Shown piece after piece: positions 5,270 to 7,813 of a stretch of DNA of 7,813 bases. Below the pieces are notes generated by a model. The model had not been told where the DNA came from, ran no database searches, and worked only from the letters and a program-made list of their open reading frames with translations. How positions within the stretch are numbered: position 1 is the first letter of the stretch; each line of letters starts with the position of its first letter. A program made the translations under genes and the position numbers. Location of the stretch: the NCBI GenBank assembly GCA_030601645.1, contig JAUWBQ010000079.1, forward strand, positions 1-7,813, written 5' to 3'. The stretch comes from Candidatus Bathyarchaeota archaeon (GTDB lineage Archaea > Thermoproteota > Bathyarchaeia > TCS64).

Positions 5270-5281
5270 ACGCGCGCGCGC
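5270..5281. repeat. (GC)n tract T8
   Basis: ACGCGCGCGCGC joins the truncated IS110 transposase stub (5282 onward) to the promoter region of the operon. Confidence 0.85.
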
Positions 5282-5465
5282 TCCGGATCTTCACCTTGAG
5301 CTTGGTCTGCTGCCGGACTAGGAACGCCCTTCGTCTCACCTTCTCCCGGAGCTCCGCGATAATCGGCGGGGGCATGTAGCTCTCGGGGAGGCTGTTCAAC
5401 CTGAGCAGCTCCGCAAGGGCCATGGAGTCGACCCTATCCGTCTTGATGCGGGCCTCCGCGTCAAA
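5282..5465 (-). pseudogene. IS110-family transposase fragment (~62 codons, both ends lost)
   Basis: The reverse strand encodes FDAEARIKTDRVDSMALAEL, LRLNSLPESYMPPP, AELREKVRRRAFLVRQQTKL and KVKIRS. The KTDRVD motif followed by an LA-LLR helix, the PPP-x-ELRE linker and the RRR-FLVR-TKLK helix are characteristic of the segment joining the DEDD catalytic domain to the second domain of IS110-family transposases. These enzymes cut and join with an RNA-guided (bridge RNA) mechanism. A full protein has about 300-400 residues; here everything upstream is lost at a TAG (5466-5468), and everything downstream is replaced by GC tract T8. No element ends or guide-RNA region can be recognised. It is a dead relic, but it shows that this site has hosted a mobile element. 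Confidence 0.8.
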
Positions 5466-5657
5466 CTACCCCTACAACCACCATATCCAGCAACCTTTAC
5501 AAGATCCACCCCATAACCCTTGGGTTCTCCTCGTTGTCACAGCTGCGATGTTCATTATACTAACAGTCATAATGCATATTTTCTCGTTATGCGATATTTC
5601 AGCGCATTTATTCATTACTACGGTTGATTTTCCAACACTTATCCGTTTTACTCTGTG
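5466..5657. other. Non-coding stretch between IS110 stub and aminopeptidase gene
   Basis: No gene is supported. A reverse-strand ATG followed by GVDLVKV-like sequence in a shifted frame (near 5510-5490) could be a trace of the transposase N-terminus, but the match is too short to claim. The + strand frame crossing this stretch has a hydrophobic run but begins and ends in antisense of neighbouring genes. Confidence 0.4.
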
Positions 5658-6734
5658 TCAAGATCTGTTGAGTTCGAAGCCAGCCTCCAAAGCCTTCAGG
5701 GAGGCGACTAGAATCTTCACCAGGTTCTCCATGTCCTTAAGGTCGAAGAGCTCCACCGGGCTGTGGGAGTACCGCCTGGGGACGCCGACGGTGATGGCGG
5801 GGATGCCGCCCCTTGTCTGGGCCATGGCGGAGGCGTCGGTCCCCCCGAGCTGGTAGCTCATCTGGTAGGGGATGCCCTCTGCCTCAGCCGTCTCCGCCAG
5901 CCATCTCCTCAGCTTGTGGTGGTATATCCAGGTCCGGCGGCTCCCCATCTCGCCGATGTGGATGGCCGGGCCCTTTCCCACCTCGTAGACCACGTCCCTC
6001 ATGTTCACGTCGGGCTGCCACCCGGAGGGCGCGGTGTCCACTGCCACGGCCGCATCCACGTCGAGGTCGTGGAGGGCCACCTCTGCGCCTCTGAGGCCTC
6101 CCTCCTCCTCCACGGTTCCGATGTAGTAGACCGTGGCGGGGATGGCCTCGTCCCTCAGGGCCTCGGCGACCGCCAGCAGCACCGTGAGGCCCGCCTTGTC
6201 GTCCACGGCGGGGCTGGCGATGAGGTCGTTGGCCAACTCCAGGGGCCTGGCGCCGAAGACGATGGGGGTTCCCACCCTGACTCCCATGGCCTCGACCTCC
6301 TCCCTGCTCCAAGCGCCGATGTCGATGTACATCTCCTCGATGGAAGGGACAACGTTGGCCTCCTCGGGCTTGGTGACGTGGCCGGGCTTGATGCCCACCA
6401 CCCCGGGGACGGGACCCTTCTCCCCGAGGAGCCTCATCTGCTGCCCCTGGATGGCCCTGTTCGCGGCCCCACCCACCTTCCTGAACCTGACGAACCCCCT
6501 GTCATCGATGTTGAAGACGCAGAAGCCGACCTGGTCCATGTGGGCTGCTAGGGCCACAGAGGGCGCCTCGGGGTCCGTGCCCTTCTGGATGCCTACGACG
6601 TTCCCCCTGGGGGTGTCGTAAACCTCGTCCACGAGGGGATCCAGCTCTGCCTTGAAGAAGGCTATCATGGGCTCCTCGAAGCCGTAGGGGGAGCCAACCT
6701 CCACCAGCCTGAAGAACGTGTCCTTGAGTTCCAT
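5658..6734 (-). CDS. M42-family metallo-aminopeptidase (TET/endoglucanase-M type)
   Basis: The 358-residue product is full length for the family. M42 metal and catalytic residues are present: AHMDQVG (H65, D67), SPAVDDKAG (bridging Asp at 178-179), TVEEEGGLRGA (catalytic E210, metal ligand E211), AVDTAPSG (D233) and YSHSPVE (H324). M42 enzymes usually bind two divalent metals (zinc or cobalt) and form dodecameric tetrahedral (TET) particles in the cytosol, trimming short peptides from the N-terminus downstream of the proteasome. Substrate preference cannot be read from sequence. The start is supported by a GAGGTG ribosome-binding site 6 nt upstream. The gene is GC-rich and ordinary for the chromosome; its 3' end borders the island. 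Confidence 0.95.
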   Translation of the reverse strand: MELKDTFFRLVEVGSPYGFEEPMIAFFKAELDPLVDEVYDTPRGNVVGIQKGTDPEAPSVALAAHMDQVGFCVFNIDDRGFVRFRKVGGAANRAIQGQQMRLLGEKGPVPGVVGIKPGHVTKPEEANVVPSIEEMYIDIGAWSREEVEAMGVRVGTPIVFGARPLELANDLIASPAVDDKAGLTVLLAVAEALRDEAIPATVYYIGTVEEEGGLRGAEVALHDLDVDAAVAVDTAPSGWQPDVNMRDVVYEVGKGPAIHIGEMGSRRTWIYHHKLRRWLAETAEAEGIPYQMSYQLGGTDASAMAQTRGGIPAITVGVPRRYSHSPVELFDLKDMENLVKILVASLKALEAGFELNRS

Positions 6735-6740
6735 AAGCTA

Positions 6741-6746
6741 CACCTC
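6741..6746 (-). promoter_or_regulatory. Shine-Dalgarno site of the M42 gene
   Basis: The reverse strand has GAGGTG, matching the archaeal anti-SD (GGAGGTGATC), with a 6-nt spacer to the ATG at 6734. A TATA-like AACATATTC lies at about 6768-6778, giving a short leader. Confidence 0.6.
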
Positions 6747-6798
6747 ATCTCATTGAGGCCTATCTACTTGAATATGTTTCGCAGAAGGGAGCATCAAT

Positions 6799-6805
6799 AA
6801 AAAAA
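6799..6805 (-). terminator. Poly-T terminator after the desulforedoxin gene
   Basis: Seven consecutive T on the reverse strand, about 22 nt beyond the TGA of the 38-residue gene and before the M42 promoter, fit an archaeal U-tract terminator. This separates the two minus-strand genes into different transcripts. Confidence 0.5.
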
Positions 6806-6827
6806 TGAGGGGGATGGTGAGCTGGTG

Positions 6828-6944
6828 TCATTCGATCTTGATCATGGGCTGGCCGCAGCAGACCAGGACGCCGGGGCCGTTCTCCAGCACCTTCACCTTG
6901 TTCCCACAGATCTCGCAGAGATAGATCTCGTTCACATCAGTCAT
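6828..6944 (-). CDS. Stand-alone desulforedoxin, 38 residues
   Basis: The product is MTDVNEIYLCEICGNKVKVL followed by ENGPGVLVCCGQPMIKIE. Cysteines 10, 13, 29 and 30 form the C-x2-C...CC pattern of desulforedoxin and of the N-terminal domain of desulfoferrodoxin, which binds one iron in a tetrahedral Fe(Cys)4 site; desulforedoxin of Desulfovibrio gigas is a dimer of similar size. No superoxide reductase domain follows, since the TGA comes right after KIE. It is probably a small electron carrier for superoxide or peroxide reduction, consistent with the divergent rubrerythrin gene next to it. The start is the first in-frame ATG and sits near a TATA-like box, with no clear Shine-Dalgarno. The gene is short and easily missed by gene callers. 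Confidence 0.9.
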   Translation of the reverse strand: MTDVNEIYLCEICGNKVKVLENGPGVLVCCGQPMIKIE

Positions 6945-6973
6945 CGCTGTTCACATAGGAGTTTAATCATCGC

Positions 6974-6987
6974 CCTATTTACTTTTC
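6974..6987 (-). promoter_or_regulatory. Promoter of the desulforedoxin gene
   Basis: The reverse strand reads CGAAAAGTAAATAG, a BRE plus TATA-like core. The predicted start site near 6954 is about 10 nt before the ATG. It is back to back with the rubrerythrin promoter, so one regulator could control both. Confidence 0.45.
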
Positions 6988-6998
6988 GAGCCGAGCCA

Positions 6999-7008
6999 AC
7001 ATTTATCC
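6999..7008 (+). promoter_or_regulatory. Promoter of the rubrerythrin gene
   Basis: ACATTTATCC has a TATA-like core near 7004. The start site would be near 7030, just before a weak ribosome-binding sequence (GGTAGTG at about 7034-7040) and the ATG at 7044. Confidence 0.45.
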
Positions 7009-7043
7009 AGCGCCACGAAGAAATCAGAGATAGGTAGTGTAAA

Positions 7044-7547
7044 ATGAGCGAGTCAAGCGAGAAGCTTAAAGCCGCCTTCGCAGGGGAGTCCCAGGCCAAC
7101 AGGAAGTACCTCGCCTTCGCCAAGAAGGCGGATGCCGATGGCCAGCCCCAGGTGGCCAGGCTCTTCAGGGCGGCCGCCGAGGCCGAGACGGTCCACGCCC
7201 TTAATCACCTGAGGATCGACGGGGGAATAGGCTCCACCGCCGAGAACCTGGAGGAGGCGATATCGGGGGAGACCTTCGAGTTCACGAAGATGTACCCCGA
7301 GTACATAGAGATCGCCAAGAAGGAGGGAAACGGACAGGCCCTGTGGAGCTTCGACATAGCCAACCGGGTAGAGGAGATCCACGCAGGCTACTTCGATGCG
7401 GCCCTGAAGGCGATGAAGGCAGGGGAGAAGCTGGCGGAAGTCGCATACTACGTCTGCCAGGTCTGCGGGAACACCGTCGAGGCCGAGGCCCCGGATAAAT
7501 GCCCCATCTGCAACGCCCCTAAGGCTCAGTTCACCAGGGTGGCCTAG
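7044..7547 (+). CDS. Rubrerythrin (peroxide reductase)
   Basis: The 167-residue product has the two-domain rubrerythrin layout. The ferritin-like four-helix domain shows diiron ligands E15 (AFAGESQANRKY), E48 and H51 (EAETVHALNH), E86/E89 (YPEYIEIAKKEG), and E110/H113 (VEEIHAGYF). The C-terminal rubredoxin domain has CQVCGN (C138, C141) and CPICNAPKAQF (C153, C156). Rubrerythrins reduce hydrogen peroxide to water in the cytosol of anaerobes, with electrons passed through the rubredoxin-type iron. Length is slightly below the classical ~190 residues and typical of the shorter archaeal forms. The gene lies divergent to the desulforedoxin gene and convergent to a probable ferritin-like gene. It ends in TAG, which matters when judging the in-frame TAG codons elsewhere in the window. 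Confidence 0.95.
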   Translation: MSESSEKLKAAFAGESQANRKYLAFAKKADADGQPQVARLFRAAAEAETVHALNHLRIDGGIGSTAENLEEAISGETFEFTKMYPEYIEIAKKEGNGQALWSFDIANRVEEIHAGYFDAALKAMKAGEKLAEVAYYVCQVCGNTVEAEAPDKCPICNAPKAQFTRVA

Positions 7548-7557
7548 ACCACCTCCG

Positions 7558-7563
7558 TTTTTT
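7558..7563 (+). terminator. U-tract terminator of the rubrerythrin gene
   Basis: Six consecutive T begin 11 nt after the stop codon, as in archaeal oligo-T termination. No strong hairpin precedes it. Confidence 0.5.
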
Positions 7564-7575
7564 AGGGAAGAACGA

Positions 7576-7586
7576 CAAAACAAAAA
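7576..7586 (-). terminator. T-rich terminator of the convergent ferritin-like gene
   Basis: The reverse strand reads CTTTTTGTTTTG about 36 nt past the TAG at 7622-7624. Together with the T-run of the opposite gene it forms a two-way termination zone. Confidence 0.35.
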
Positions 7587-7621
7587 GGTGAGATGTTTCG
7601 CCTCGACGGGCACTCTCGCCT

Positions 7622-7813
7622 CTATTGCTCCTCTTTCTTTCTCCAGAACTCCTTGGATCGCTTGTACCTCTCCTCGGCGAACTCGGAGCCCCTCATGATG
7701 ACGGTGAAGTCGTTGGGGTCTAGACGGAAGAACGTCTTCTCGGAGAGCTTCTTCAGGGTGTCGTGGTGGCGCTTCTCGTCGTCCCTCAGCTTCTTGATCA
7801 GCTCCTCGACAGC
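7622..7813 (-). CDS. C-terminal 63 residues of a probable ferritin-like/rubrerythrin-type protein
   Basis: The reverse-strand frame enters from the window edge and ends in TAG at 7622-7624. It begins AVEELIKKLRDDEKRHHDTL and continues KKLSEKTFFRLDPNDFTVIM, RGSEFAEERYKRSKEFWRKK. The DDEKRHHDTLKKL stretch (residues 11-23) resembles the last diiron-binding helix of ferritin-like proteins, which has an E-x2-H-type pattern and often reads EKRHH. The tail is charged and helical with no rubredoxin cysteines. Convergent placement next to rubrerythrin and desulforedoxin supports an oxygen-defence or iron role. Family membership rests on one helix, so other helical proteins remain possible. Confidence 0.55.
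   Translation of the reverse strand, partial: AVEELIKKLRDDEKRHHDTLKKLSEKTFFRLDPNDFTVIMRGSEFAEERYKRSKEFWRKKEEQ

Noticed and set aside
1102..5281. GC tracts as a CRISPR array or classical integron attC sites
   Set aside because: Spacing is irregular (about 100 to 1800 nt), repeats are simple dinucleotide runs of differing length, there is no attC-like imperfect hairpin with conserved boxes, and no cas or integron integrase gene is present.
5422..5856. + strand 144-codon frame with a hydrophobic run
   Set aside because: It begins antisense to the IS110 stub and ends antisense to the M42 gene. No promoter or ribosome site supports it, and the hydrophobic run lies in AT-rich non-coding sequence.
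5763..6551. Long + strand frames across the M42 gene (also 6133-6621, 5813-6094)
   Set aside because: They are antisense to a full-length M42 peptidase with all catalytic residues; their Pro/Gly/His-rich content is a by-product of the GC-rich coding strand.
7053..7613. Minus-strand 186-codon frame over rubrerythrin
   Set aside because: It is a shadow of the rubrerythrin gene, whose ligands and cysteines are all in the + frame.

Overview
The window looks like a piece of an anaerobic archaeal chromosome. Several genes have BRE/TATA-type promoters placed so that transcription would start at, or a few bases before, the start codon. The intact genes (creatininase family, M42 aminopeptidase, rubrerythrin, stand-alone desulforedoxin) are common in archaea, and the GC-rich genes use AGG and ATA codons freely. 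A TACK-group archaeon such as a Bathyarchaeia member would fit, but lineage is an inference and cannot be fixed from this sequence.

There are three parts. (1) Bases 1-686 hold the start of an intact GC-rich creatininase-family gene on the minus strand, with its promoter near 720. (2) Bases ~880-5465 are a much more AT-rich island of broken genes and orphan fragments around one intact two-gene operon. In order: a doubtful short ORF; a frameshifted membrane-protein gene; an orphan 29-codon C-terminal fragment; a decayed second creatininase gene with an internal TAG; an unrecognised gene with a TAG at codon 10, cut off at its 3' end; a stop-riddled fragment in the frame of the peptidase-like gene upstream of it; the operon (236-residue unknown protein, then a subtilisin-fold protein lacking catalytic Asp and His); and a 62-codon stub of an IS110-family transposase. 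(3) Bases 5658-7813 return to ordinary GC-rich genes: M42 aminopeptidase, a 38-residue desulforedoxin, a divergent rubrerythrin, and the end of a probable ferritin-like gene. The last three form an oxygen/peroxide-defence cluster typical of anaerobes.

The most striking pattern is a set of eight (GC)n tracts, each containing GCGCGC, plus one (GT)n tract, all inside the island. None of comparable length was seen in the flanks, although the flanks are richer in GC. The tracts fall at ends of coding-like segments: right after the stop codons of three minus-strand reading frames, at the broken 3' end of the + strand gene near 3302, at the truncated end of the IS110 stub, and just upstream of the operon promoter. 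Two tracts are followed by the same ~39-base sequence (34 of 39 identical). The island therefore reads as a mosaic of foreign gene pieces joined at alternating purine-pyrimidine tracts, with the pseudo-subtilisin operon as its only complete, promoter-equipped cargo. Whether the tracts are recombination sites, fragile sites or assembly artefacts cannot be decided here.
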